In this document: in pieces, positions 8,048 to 15,551 of the stretch
Position numbering within the stretch: position 1 is the stretch's first letter
How the letters are laid out: each line of letters begins with the position of its first letter
Origin: an uncultured Coriobacteriaceae bacterium
GTDB taxonomy: Bacteria > Actinomycetota > Coriobacteriia > Coriobacteriales > Coriobacteriaceae
Length of the DNA: 64,000 bases
Direction of reading: 5' to 3'
Assembly: GCA_949298635.1 (NCBI GenBank)
Contig: CASFXG010000002.1
Coordinates: 1-64,000 of the forward strand
Made by a program: the position numbers and the translations under genes
Notes under the pieces: generated by a model
The model's input: the letters and a program-made list of their open reading frames with translations, nothing else
Told to the model about the DNA's origin: nothing
Databases searched by the model: none

Positions 8048-9463
8048 TCACACGCTCCACGAGGAGCGGGCGGCGTTCATGACGGTTTGGAACGGAAGGC
8101 GCTCACGGCGAGCGATGGCGGCGACGTCCTCGTATTCCGGCATGGCTCGGAGCGAGCCGTCCGGAAGCGTGACGACCTTCGTCCGCACCTCCCCCAACGG
8201 GGTCGGTACGGTCGTCCACGTGCGCTCGAGCACCGTCCGGTCGCAGAGCCAGCGACGGATGCCGATGGTGGTCGTCTCGGCAAAGATGATGCCCTCGAGG
8301 CGCTCTGCGTCCTCGATGGCGGCGATCACCTGCAGCTGCCAGGCCGGCCTTCCCTTCTTCGTGAAAATGGGCACCCAGTGCACCTCGCGGGCACCCGCTT
8401 CGCGCAGCCGGTCGGCAGCGTAGGCGAGCACCTCGCCAGAAGCATCGTCGATATCGCATTCGAGGCGGACGATTGGGCCGCGCATCGCCGCGTCGATGGT
8501 GGGGCGCGGCTCGGACTCAGCAGGGTTCGGCTCGCCCAATGGCACAGGGGTTGTCGAGCCCGCGGCGTTCTGGAAACCCGCTGTAGGATCGAGCGCCTCG
8601 CCGGAAAGCTCTTCGATGATGAGCGCGCGCACGAGGCTCGGCCGCTCGTAGGTTCGCTTGCCCGCGCCGAGGCCGACCGCCTTCACGCAGAACCGCGCCG
8701 GGAGCTCGTGCTCTGCCTCGAGTGCGGCGACGATGGCGGCTCCCGTGGGCGTAACGAGCTCGCCTTCGACGTCGCACACGGAGAGCGGCAAGCCGTGGGC
8801 TTCGACGATATTGAGCGTCGCCGGAACCGGTACGGGAATGACGCCGTGCTCGCAGCGAATCGTCCCGCGCCCGTCCTTGAGCACCGGCACGATTACGCGG
8901 TCGATATCCAGGTCATCGATCGCCACGGCCACGGAAACGATGTCGACGACGGAATCGACGGCACCGACCTCATGGAAATGAACCTCGTCCAGGGGTACAC
9001 CGTGCGCCTTCGCCTCGGCATGAGCGAGGATATCGACGATGCGATGCGCCAGGGCGCGTGCGCGAGGCGTCATCTCGCCCGCGTCGATGATGGCGTCGAT
9101 GTCGGCGGGCCCTCGGTGGGCGTGGGCATGATGATGGGGATGGGAACGCCCGCGTGCATGGTCATGAGCGTGCGGATGGGTGTGGAGGTGATCGTGGCCG
9201 TGCGCATGGCCGCCGTCTTGCCCATGCAGGTACGCCATGTCGTGATCGTGATTCTCAAACCCGGGCTCGAGCACGACGTCGAAGTCGCAGCAATCGAGGC
9301 CTGCTTTGAGGACGCGACCGATCTTCACCTCGTATCCTTCGACAGGCAAACTGTCGAGCGTCGCGCGCAGGACCTCTTCCCGTGCACCGAGGTCGAGCAG
9401 GGCGGCGACGGTCATATCGCCGCTGATGCCGCATGTGCAATCCAAATACAGGGTCTTCCCCAT
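8048..9463 (-). CDS. larC: Nickel-pincer cofactor biosynthesis protein LarC
   Basis: 471 residues. LarC inserts nickel into the pyridinium pincer cofactor used by lactate racemase (LarA), using CTP. The N-terminal LarC fold starts YLDCTCGISGDM; residues 72-116 are extraordinarily histidine-rich (18 His), fitting nickel storage or delivery; then come the core segment HFHEVGAVDSVVDIV and the C-terminal domain with LECDIDDASGE. In Lactobacillus plantarum larC is read through a frameshift as larC1-larC2, whereas here it is a single continuous frame. larB lies 48 nt upstream. Neither larA nor larE is in the window, so the client enzyme is unknown. Confidence 0.93.
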   Translation of the reverse strand: MGKTLYLDCTCGISGDMTVAALLDLGAREEVLRATLDSLPVEGYEVKIGRVLKAGLDCCDFDVVLEPGFENHDHDMAYLHGQDGGHAHGHDHLHTHPHAHDHARGRSHPHHHAHAHRGPADIDAIIDAGEMTPRARALAHRIVDILAHAEAKAHGVPLDEVHFHEVGAVDSVVDIVSVAVAIDDLDIDRVIVPVLKDGRGTIRCEHGVIPVPVPATLNIVEAHGLPLSVCDVEGELVTPTGAAIVAALEAEHELPARFCVKAVGLGAGKRTYERPSLVRALIIEELSGEALDPTAGFQNAAGSTTPVPLGEPNPAESEPRPTIDAAMRGPIVRLECDIDDASGEVLAYAADRLREAGAREVHWVPIFTKKGRPAWQLQVIAAIEDAERLEGIIFAETTTIGIRRWLCDRTVLERTWTTVPTPLGEVRTKVVTLPDGSLRAMPEYEDVAAIARRERLPFQTVMNAARSSWSV

Positions 9464-9511
9464 GGTCTCTCCCCCTTGGCGGGACAGCAAGGCGAGGTGC
9501 CGTCCCGACCT

Positions 9512-10276
9512 TTAACCGCGTCTACCTGGCAGATGGTTGATGAGTGACGCCTGGTACGCCGCGCCGAATCCATTATCGATATTCACGACGGACAAGCCGC
9601 TCGCGCAGCTATTTACCATCGCGAGGAGCGCGGTGAGGCCACCGAGGTTCGCGCCGTAGCCCACGCTCGTGGGCACCGCGATGACCGGGCAGGCGGCAAG
9701 ACCCGCCACGACGCTCGGAAGCGCCCCCTCCATGCCTGCGATGGCGATGATCACGTGCGCGCGTGAAATCTTATCGGCATGGCGCAGCAGCCGATGGATC
9801 CCCGCCACGCCGGCATCCTGCACGCACGTGACGCGATTGCCCAAGAAGCGTGCCGTGAGCTCCGCCTCTGCCGCAACGGGGGCGTCACTCGTACCCGCCG
9901 TGACGATGAGAATCTCGCCGTTGCCGTCCGGCTCGGGAAGCTCTCCCGCTACGCCGGCGCGGGCTTCGGCGTGGTACGTAAGCTCGCAACCGAGCCCGAC
10001 GAGCGCGCGGTGCTTCTCCTCGTCGAGACGCGTCACGAGGACGCGCTCCTGGCCGGCATCGCGCATCGCGCCGATGATGCCGACGATCTGCTCGGGAGTC
10101 TTCCCGGCGCCGTAGACGACCTCGGATACGCCCGTGCGCAGGCCGCGCGCCGTATCCACCTGGGCATACCCCACGTCGAAAACGCTTTCAAGGCGAACGC
10201 GCTCCACCAGGTCGCGAGCGGAAAGCTCACCCGCCGCGACGGCGCGCGCCAGCGCCTCCAGATCAGATGCATCCAT
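9512..10276 (-). CDS. larB: Nickel-pincer cofactor biosynthesis protein LarB
   Basis: 254 residues from ATG 10276 (AAGGA upstream). LarB carboxylates and hydrolyses nicotinic acid adenine dinucleotide, the first step of pincer cofactor synthesis. The C-terminal half is PurE-like: IVTAGTSD, NRVTCVQDAGVAG, IAGMEGALPSVVAG and PTSVGYGA. NSCASGLSVVNIDNGFGA holds Cys224, matching the catalytic cysteine of characterised LarB. It is the first gene of larB-larC-yfcE-mazG and is transcribed divergently from the small membrane protein gene at 10391. Confidence 0.94.
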   Translation of the reverse strand: MDASDLEALARAVAAGELSARDLVERVRLESVFDVGYAQVDTARGLRTGVSEVVYGAGKTPEQIVGIIGAMRDAGQERVLVTRLDEEKHRALVGLGCELTYHAEARAGVAGELPEPDGNGEILIVTAGTSDAPVAAEAELTARFLGNRVTCVQDAGVAGIHRLLRHADKISRAHVIIAIAGMEGALPSVVAGLAACPVIAVPTSVGYGANLGGLTALLAMVNSCASGLSVVNIDNGFGAAYQASLINHLPGRRG

Positions 10277-10295
10277 GGTGTTCCTTCCCGAAGCA

Positions 10296-10326
10296 TTGCC
10301 CTCTATGGTAGCAGCTCGCCTATAAT
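10296..10326 (+). promoter_or_regulatory. Candidate promoter of the membrane protein gene
   Basis: A perfect TATAAT (10321-10326) lies 65 nt before the start at 10391; TTGCCC at 10296-10301 could be the -35 box, although the 19-bp spacing is long. It lies in the divergent gap with larB. Confidence 0.5.
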
Positions 10327-10390
10327 CATGTAGCGCGGCGCCACTCGGCGCTGCCCGCATGCACAGCCACCGAGTACGTGAGGAGCCCAC

Positions 10391-10729
10391 ATGAGCACGC
10401 ACGACGAACTCGATACCTTCGATACCGAATTGGACGAACAGCCCGACAAGACGCCCTGGGAACCCGGTCCCGCACTGCCCTTCGCCGCGCTCGCGCTCTG
10501 CGTTGCAGGCGTGGTCATCGGCTACTACCTCATCTGGCTCCTGGGCGCGGCGATGCTCATCGCGAGCATCGTGTGCGGCGTCATCGCGCTCCGTCGCCAT
10601 GCCCCGTACCGCTGGGCGGCGATCATCGCCATCACACTGAGCGTCATCGCCCTCATCTTCGCCGCGGCGGTGATCAGCGTCATCGTCTACCAGGTACAGC
10701 ACGCAGAGGAGCTGCTTGCGGCAATGTAG
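10391..10729 (+). CDS. DUF4190-like small membrane protein
   Basis: 112 residues. A hydrophilic acidic N-terminus of about 28 residues (with TPWEPGPALP) precedes three hydrophobic segments at about 30-48, 50-67 and 75-99, with the short positive loop ALRRHAPYR between the second and third. This alternation resembles the DUF4190 family of actinobacterial membrane proteins; that family link is my inference. A GAGGAG site precedes the ATG. It stands alone between the divergent larB and the convergent spx-like gene. The function is unknown. Confidence 0.75.
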   Translation: MSTHDELDTFDTELDEQPDKTPWEPGPALPFAALALCVAGVVIGYYLIWLLGAAMLIASIVCGVIALRRHAPYRWAAIIAITLSVIALIFAAAVISVIVYQVQHAEELLAAM

Positions 10730-10798
10730 CGCGCGGCAAGGCTTCGAATCGGGGTCCGCTCACATGCGGCATCCGGGCACGAGCGCGGCGTGAGGACG

Positions 10799-11170
10799 TT
10801 ACAGCAGTGCTGCCTCCCATTCCGCAGGCTTGAACCCCACGAGCACGATATCGCCCGCGACGACGATGGGGCGCTTTACGAGCATGCCGTCCGTCGCGAG
10901 GAGCGCTCGGGCGTCTTCGTCCGACATGCCGGCATCGAGCTGCGCCTTCACGCCAAGCTCGCGATACTTCATGCCGCTCGTGTTGAAGAAGCGGCGAAGC
11001 GGCAGGCCGGAGCGCGCCTGCCAGTCCGCGATCTCCTCCGCCCGGGGATTGTCCTCCACAATATGGCGGTCTGTGTGCGCGATGCCGTGGTCGTCGAGCC
11101 AACGCTTGGCTTTCTTGCAGGTGGAACAGGGCGGATACTCGATGAACAGGGCGGGTTCGGAAGCTGCCAT
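10799..11170 (-). CDS. ArsC/Spx-family protein
   Basis: 123 residues. The thioredoxin-like ArsC/Spx fold is indicated by IEYPPCSTCKKAKRWL with C15-x-x-C18, DRHIVEDNP, the LPLRRFFNTSGMKYREL segment and KRPIVV near the C-terminus. The family includes arsenate reductases and the RNA polymerase-binding Spx regulators. The CxxC could support either redox sensing or a reductase role; there are no ars genes nearby, so I favour a general YffB/Spx-like protein. It is divergent from the PHP gene, with a 10-bp operator-like dyad between them. Confidence 0.85.
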   Translation of the reverse strand: MAASEPALFIEYPPCSTCKKAKRWLDDHGIAHTDRHIVEDNPRAEEIADWQARSGLPLRRFFNTSGMKYRELGVKAQLDAGMSDEDARALLATDGMLVKRPIVVAGDIVLVGFKPAEWEAALL

Positions 11171-11185
11171 AGATTCCTCCTCGAA

Positions 11186-11220
11186 CGTGGTACGCTTGCA
11201 GAGAATCTTAGCGTACCACG
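11186..11220. promoter_or_regulatory. Perfect dyad between divergent spx-like and PHP genes
   Basis: Arms cgtggtacgc and gcgtaccacg (10 bp, no mismatch) are separated by 15 bp. The dyad sits in the middle of a 65-bp gap between two divergent starts, where a transcription terminator would make no sense, so an operator for a dimeric regulator is the most likely reading. The regulator is not identified. Confidence 0.55.
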
Positions 11221-11235
11221 GAGCCGGGAGGACCT

Positions 11236-12153
11236 ATGCCCGCTTGGAATCTCAAGCCGTTCGACTGCCATACGCACACCGTATTCTCCGACGGCATCTC
11301 GACCTTCGAGGACAACGTCCGCGCCGCTGCGAGCGTCGGATGTCGGGCTCTCGTTGCGGCCGACCACCTCACGGTTCCCGCAAGCATGGAGCCCGTGAGC
11401 GACGCCTCCACGCCCGAAGAGCAGCTTGATGCGCGGCGCGCAGCGTTCGATGAGGCGCTTGCGCTCGCCGCGCGCATCGCCCCTGGGCTCGAGCTCGTCT
11501 ACGGGTTTGAATGCGATTGGTATGCGGGATGCGAGCCCTTCGTCGAGCGCTGGGCGGCCGGCGCCGTCGTTCGCCTGGGCAGCGTCCATTGGATCGGAGA
11601 CCCGGGCGACATCGCGGCGGGAGCCGCCGTAGCCGGGGAGCCGAAGCGCGTCGCGCGCGCAGATGCCCCCGGTATGGGCGCGGGCTGGATCGATAATCCC
11701 GACGATATGCATATCTGGGAAGAGCTTGGCGCCGATGAGGTCTGGCGACGCTACGTGCGCGCCTGGTGCCGCGCATGCGAGAGCCCACTTGCATTCGACG
11801 TCATGGCGCATCCGGATCTTCCGATGCGCTTCTGCCGCGAGGGTTTCCCGGCATCCATCGACCTCGCTCCGCTCTGGGATGAGATGGTCGCTTGTGCACG
11901 GGATACCGGACGGCGCGTGGAGCTTTCGACTGCGGGACTTCGCAAAGGCATAGGCGATTACTATCCGGCATCCGGCCTGCTCGAGCGCTTTGCGCGCGCC
12001 GGGGTGCCCCTTACCGTGAGCACCGACGCGCACCGCGCGTGCGATATCTGCTGGGGGTTTGACGAAGCCGTAGCCCACGCCTACCGAGCAGGGTTTCGCG
12101 CCGTCGACATGCCGCATGCCGATGGCAGCTGGGAGACCATCGACCTTGCCTGA
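11236..12153 (+). CDS. PHP-domain phosphoesterase, candidate histidinol-phosphatase
   Basis: 305 residues. PHP metal-site motifs are visible: DCHTHTVFSDG (residues 10-20), AADH near 45, FECDW near 95, AHPDLP and STDAHRACD near the C-terminus. PHP proteins of this size include HisK/HisJ-type histidinol-phosphate phosphatases. The neighbouring his operon encodes a HisB with only the dehydratase domain and no HisN, so this gene, converging on hisE, is the natural candidate for the missing step. Context suggests this; the sequence does not prove it. GGGAGGA precedes the ATG. Confidence 0.78.
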   Translation: MPAWNLKPFDCHTHTVFSDGISTFEDNVRAAASVGCRALVAADHLTVPASMEPVSDASTPEEQLDARRAAFDEALALAARIAPGLELVYGFECDWYAGCEPFVERWAAGAVVRLGSVHWIGDPGDIAAGAAVAGEPKRVARADAPGMGAGWIDNPDDMHIWEELGADEVWRRYVRAWCRACESPLAFDVMAHPDLPMRFCREGFPASIDLAPLWDEMVACARDTGRRVELSTAGLRKGIGDYYPASGLLERFARAGVPLTVSTDAHRACDICWGFDEAVAHAYRAGFRAVDMPHADGSWETIDLA

Positions 12154-12196
12154 TGCGTCACTTTGGGTGCGCCGCTTAACGCTTTGGGGACGGGGT

Positions 12197-12288
12197 TGTC
12201 CCAAAAAGGGACAGGTGCATTTTGGGACATGTTTTACCTACAGGCGACAGAAACATGTCCCAAAATGCACCTGTCCCTTTTTGGGACA
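12197..12288. repeat. Perfect 38-bp inverted repeat after hisE
   Basis: Arms 12197-12234 and 12251-12288 are exact complements; the spacer is 16 nt. Each arm itself contains smaller palindromes (tgtcccaaaaagggaca). The right arm ends at the base before the hisE stop codon. Transcribed, it would form a very strong hairpin that could terminate or protect the his mRNA and, from the other side, the PHP mRNA. The flanking tttggggacgggg links it to the TGGGGAC family. Confidence 0.9.
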
Positions 12289-12606
12289 TTAGCGGCGGCG
12301 GGCGTCAAGCTCGCCGGCGAGCTCCTCGAGCGTGATGCCGTAGCGCTCGAGCACCACGAGCAGGTGGTACACAAGGTCTCCCGCCTCGTAGCGAATATGG
12401 TCGTGGTCGCGATCCTTCGCCGCCATCACGACCTCACACGCCTCTTCTACGATCTTCTTGAGGAGTTTGTCCTCATCCCCGGAAAGCAGGCGCGCGGTAT
12501 AGCTTTCCTCGGGCGACGCCGTGACACGGCTGTGGATGACCTCAGCCAGCCCGGTGATCGTCGACCCGATATCCCCGTCGTGTACATTCGCGGTTCTCTC
12601 ACCCAT
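12289..12606 (-). CDS. hisE: Phosphoribosyl-ATP pyrophosphohydrolase
   Basis: 105 residues, the normal size. HisE removes pyrophosphate from PR-ATP, the second step of histidine synthesis. The all-helical MazG-like fold shows KKIVEEACEVVMAAK (metal-binding Glu pair) and YEAGDLVYHLLVVL. It is the last gene of hisD-C-B-H-A-F-I-E and follows hisI by 10 nt, with AGGAG before the ATG. HisI and HisE, fused in many bacteria, are separate here. Confidence 0.96.
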   Translation of the reverse strand: MGERTANVHDGDIGSTITGLAEVIHSRVTASPEESYTARLLSGDEDKLLKKIVEEACEVVMAAKDRDHDHIRYEAGDLVYHLLVVLERYGITLEELAGELDARRR

Positions 12607-12616
12607 ACTTCGGCTC

Positions 12617-12952
12617 CTAACCCAGTTTGTTAAAGAAGCAGCTGCGATTGCCCGTATGGCACGCAGGTCCCGGAGAATCCACCTTCACGAGGAGCGTATC
12701 GCCATCGCAGTCCGCCCAGAGTTCGCGCACCTGCTGCATGTTGCCGCTCGTCGCGCCCTTGTTCCACAGCTCTTGACGGCTACGGCTCCAAAACCACGTG
12801 GTGCCGGTCTTCAAGGTGAGCGCGAGCGACTCCTCGTTCATCCATGCCACCATGAGCACCTCGCCGGTATCCCACTGCTGCACCACGCACGGAATGAGCC
12901 CCCAATCGTCATATTTCAAACTCTCGATATCCACCATCTCAATCTTCTCCAT
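12617..12952 (-). CDS. hisI: Phosphoribosyl-AMP cyclohydrolase
   Basis: 111 residues. It opens the adenine ring of PR-AMP. Signature segments are [23 protein letters not shown] (split), [14 protein letters not shown], and the zinc-ligand cluster DCDGD...[10 protein letters not shown]. Two starts are possible: the ATG at 12952, or the ATG at 12937, which has GGAG nine nt upstream; I list the longer. It follows hisF after a 158-nt gap that holds a large stem-loop and a ccccagggg repeat, the only long gaps in the operon besides the hisB-hisH one. Confidence 0.95.
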   Translation of the reverse strand: MEKIEMVDIESLKYDDWGLIPCVVQQWDTGEVLMVAWMNEESLALTLKTGTTWFWSRSRQELWNKGATSGNMQQVRELWADCDGDTLLVKVDSPGPACHTGNRSCFFNKLG

Positions 12953-12966
12953 CCATGCCAGATGTC

Positions 12967-12992
12967 AAATACCCCCAGGGGTTTTTTAACAT
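12967..12992. repeat. Single attaccccagggg-family repeat
   Basis: aatacccccaggggtttttt lies within gatgt...acatc, giving a small imperfect hairpin with six T on the plus strand. It is a solitary half of the element that forms long inverted repeats at 25841, 46034 and 61816. Confidence 0.65.
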
Positions 12993-13002
12993 CTCTCTAC
13001 TT

Positions 13003-13109
13003 GCCGGGTGTTCCAGGTGCCGCAGGTTGCCGTGAAAGCCAAGGGCATAGGCCTTAAGGACCATGCCCGCAGGCTTGAACGGCAAGATGCGGCGCCTGGG
13101 ACGCCCGGC
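13003..13109 (+). ncRNA. Large stem-loop between hisF and hisI, candidate structured RNA
   Basis: Two 38-nt arms (13003-13040 and 13072-13109) pair over nearly their whole length, and an inner gggcat/atgccc hairpin (13043-13068) caps them. Read as plus-strand RNA there are three G-U wobbles and two symmetrical 2x2 internal loops, one of them GA facing GA, the tandem sheared type. Read on the minus strand (the his transcript) the three wobbles become C-A mismatches. So the pairing suits a plus-strand RNA, antisense in orientation to the operon. The right arm ends one base before the hisF stop codon. No homology to a known RNA is claimed. Confidence 0.5.
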
Positions 13110-13110
13110 T

Positions 13111-13893
13111 TTAGAAGTCGAGGCGCACGGGAATACCCTGCGCCGCCATGTATTCCTTCACCTCGCGGATGCTGAACGTTCCGAAATGGAACACGCTCGC
13201 CGCGAGCACCGCGTCGGCCTCGCCCTCGATGATCCCCTCGGCGAAATGCTCGAGCGAGCCCACGCCGCCCGACGCGATGACGGGGATGGGAACCGCGCGC
13301 GCCACAGCCCGGGTGAGCGCAAGGTCGAAGCCTTCCTTCGTGCCGTCACGGTCCATGCTCGTGAGCAGGATCTCGCCGGCGCCGCGCCGCGCGGCCTCCT
13401 CCGCCCACGCCACCGCGTCGATACCTGTGGGCGTGCGGCCTCCAGCAACGTAGACTTCCCAGCGATCCGCCCCTGGAGCGCCGGGCTCGCCCACGCGCTT
13501 CGCATCGATGGCGCAGATCACCGCCTGGCTACCGAATGCCGCCGCTGCGGCCGAGATGAGCGAGGGATCCTTCACCGCCGCGGAGTTGAGCGAGACCTTG
13601 TCCGCCCCCGCGGCGACCATCTGCCGCATGCCCGCAAGGTCGCGGAATCCCCCGCCCACGGTATAGGGGATGGCGAGCTCACTCGCCGCGCGCGCCGCCA
13701 TATCGATGGTCGTGCCCCGGTTGTCGCTCGTCGCCGTAATATCGAGGAAGATGACCTCATCGGCGCCGGCGGCGTCATAGGCAGCCGCAAGCTCGACCGG
13801 GTCGCCCGCGTCGCGGAGAGCCACGAAGTTCACGCCCTTCACGACACGGCCGTCCTTTACATCCAAACAGGGAATCACGCGTTTAGTGAGCAT
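13111..13893 (-). CDS. hisF: Imidazole glycerol phosphate synthase subunit HisF
   Basis: 260 residues forming a TIM barrel. HisF uses ammonia delivered by HisH to cyclise PRFAR into IGP and AICAR. Visible are [16 protein letters not shown] at the N-terminus with catalytic Asp11 region, [42 protein letters not shown] with the second catalytic Asp, and [11 protein letters not shown]. It overlaps the end of hisA by 19 bp, and its GGAGG ribosome binding site lies inside hisA. Confidence 0.98.
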   Translation of the reverse strand: MLTKRVIPCLDVKDGRVVKGVNFVALRDAGDPVELAAAYDAAGADEVIFLDITATSDNRGTTIDMAARAASELAIPYTVGGGFRDLAGMRQMVAAGADKVSLNSAAVKDPSLISAAAAAFGSQAVICAIDAKRVGEPGAPGADRWEVYVAGGRTPTGIDAVAWAEEAARRGAGEILLTSMDRDGTKEGFDLALTRAVARAVPIPVIASGGVGSLEHFAEGIIEGEADAVLAASVFHFGTFSIREVKEYMAAQGIPVRLDF

Positions 13894-14639
13894 ACCGCCT
13901 CCCCTCCACTCGCGGCAGCGAGTGCTTCGCGCAGGGTGAAGGCACCCTCGTAGAGCGCGCGGCCGGTAATCGCCCCTTCGATAACGTCTGCGCCGAGTGC
14001 CGCAAGCGCGCGGATGTCATCGAGCGAGGAAATGCCGCCGGATGCAACCACGGGAAAACCGGCGACCTCGGCGATATGCCGGTACGCTTCCGCGTCGATA
14101 CCCGTCTGCATGCCGTCGCGGGCGATATCGGTGAATACCAGGTGCTTGAAACCCAGGCTCGCGAGCTCGCCCACCACGTCGTCGGCATTGCGGGAGACGC
14201 CCTCGCGCCAGCCGTTCACACGCACCTCGCCGTCACGGGCCGCGACGTCGGCGACGAGCAGATCGCCGAATGCGCGTGCAGCCACCTCGGCGAAGCCCGG
14301 CTCGCGTACGAGCACGGTGCCGAGCGAGATGCGACGGCACCCCAGCCCCGCAAGCTCGTCGATGCGTGCGAGCGAGCGCACACCGCCGCCGATATCGACG
14401 GATATGCCTTCCACCTCGCAGATGGCGCGGATGGCCTCGGTGTTCGCCTCACGCGCCGCTTCGTCCTCTTCGAGGGCGGCGGAAAGATCGACCACATGGA
14501 CCCACGTCGCCCCCGCGTCTACAAACGCACGCGCCTGGGCAGCAGGGTCTTCGGAATACACCTTCATGTGGGCACGGTCACCGTGCTCGAGCCGCACGAC
14601 CTGACCTGCTACAAGATCGATGGCGGGAAAGAGAATCAT
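13875..14639 (-). CDS. hisA: ProFAR isomerase HisA
   Basis: 254 residues. HisA is a TIM-barrel enzyme that opens the ribose of ProFAR by an Amadori rearrangement. Signature parts are [56 protein letters not shown] and [11 protein letters not shown]. In many Actinobacteria this enzyme is bifunctional (PriA, also serving as TrpF); dual use cannot be excluded but is not indicated by sequence here. It overlaps hisH by 4 bp (ATGA type). Confidence 0.97.
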   Translation of the reverse strand: MILFPAIDLVAGQVVRLEHGDRAHMKVYSEDPAAQARAFVDAGATWVHVVDLSAALEEDEAAREANTEAIRAICEVEGISVDIGGGVRSLARIDELAGLGCRRISLGTVLVREPGFAEVAARAFGDLLVADVAARDGEVRVNGWREGVSRNADDVVGELASLGFKHLVFTDIARDGMQTGIDAEAYRHIAEVAGFPVVASGGISSLDDIRALAALGADVIEGAITGRALYEGAFTLREALAAASGGEAVCSLNA

Positions 14640-15385
14640 GCTCCGCCCTCCTTGTTTTGAGCGACAATCGCGACGAAGTTGCGCAGGATCTCGAGGCCAT
14701 GCGCAGATGATTTCTCGGGATGGAACTGGCAGCCGAAGATGTTGCCGTGCCCCACCACGGAAGCGAAATCGCGCGCGTAGAACGTGCGGGCAGCGACGTC
14801 GTCCGCAGCGACATCGCCGTCGAGCGCGAATGAGTGGGTGAAGTAGAGGTTCGCACCCTCAGCGAAGCCTTCAAGCAACGGGCACGCTCTGCCTGCGGGC
14901 GTGAGGTGCACCTGATCCCAGCCAACATGCGGAATCTTCAGCCGCCCGCTCGGCAGCACGGAGCACGAACCGCCGAGCACGCCAAGACCGCGTACCCAGC
15001 GCCGGCCTTCGGCTTCGAAAACCGTAGCGGGTTCAAGGCCGCCACCTCGCGCGTCGGCCGCGGGGCATGCGGGCACGTCTTCGGGAACGCCCTCGTCCCC
15101 GCGTTCGAAGAGGAGCTGAAGCCCCAGGCAGATGCCCAGAAACGGCGTGCCCTCACCGTGCGCGACAGCATCGATGACCGCCTGATCCTGACCCGTTTCA
15201 TGCATAAAGGCAACGGCATCGAAAAATGAACCCACGCCGGGCAGCACGATACCATCCGCCGCGCGGATGGCAGCGGGATCATCCGTTACGAGTACTTCGG
15301 CGCCTGCACGGGCAAGGCCGCGCGCCACGCTCGAGAGGTTCCCTTTGTGATAATCGATAACCGCGATGGTCGGCATGTTCGCCAT
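14636..15385 (-). CDS. hisH: Imidazole glycerol phosphate synthase subunit HisH
   Basis: 249 residues from ATG 15385, which lies 6 nt after GAAAGG; an ATG six nt further upstream is too close to that site. HisH is the glutaminase that supplies ammonia to HisF. Triad elements are visible: GICLGLQLLF (nucleophilic Cys), and CQFHPEKSS (His and Glu). It is somewhat longer than usual (about 200-215) owing to insertions around residues 120-150, where Gly/Ala-rich residues precede the GLGVLGGS segment. Confidence 0.96.
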   Translation of the reverse strand: MANMPTIAVIDYHKGNLSSVARGLARAGAEVLVTDDPAAIRAADGIVLPGVGSFFDAVAFMHETGQDQAVIDAVAHGEGTPFLGICLGLQLLFERGDEGVPEDVPACPAADARGGGLEPATVFEAEGRRWVRGLGVLGGSCSVLPSGRLKIPHVGWDQVHLTPAGRACPLLEGFAEGANLYFTHSFALDGDVAADDVAARTFYARDFASVVGHGNIFGCQFHPEKSSAHGLEILRNFVAIVAQNKEGGA

Positions 15386-15397
15386 GCACATCCTTTC

Positions 15398-15551
15398 TTA
15401 CCCAAGCCATTGGGGTCGGGTTCGTCTGACTCAACGAGTCGCTGGGGTCGGGTTCGTTTGGCTCAAGCCCGCCCGATCCGTCAACGAAACGGCTCCAACC
15501 CTGCGGCGGCGAGCGGATGACTCAAAACAACCCCGTCCCCAAATGAGTCAC
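15398..15551. repeat. Degenerate TGGGGACGGGG repeats between hisB and hisH
   Basis: Two direct copies of ggggtcgggttcgtytg (about 15412 and 15454) and, on the other side, ccccgtccccaaatgagtca (15524-15543) are remnants of the same palindromic element found perfect at 47269. The region holds no gene. It separates hisB from hisH and ends at the hisB stop codon. Confidence 0.7.

Noticed and set aside
8048-9463. Programmed frameshift in larC as in Lactobacillus
   Set aside because: One unbroken frame covers both halves.
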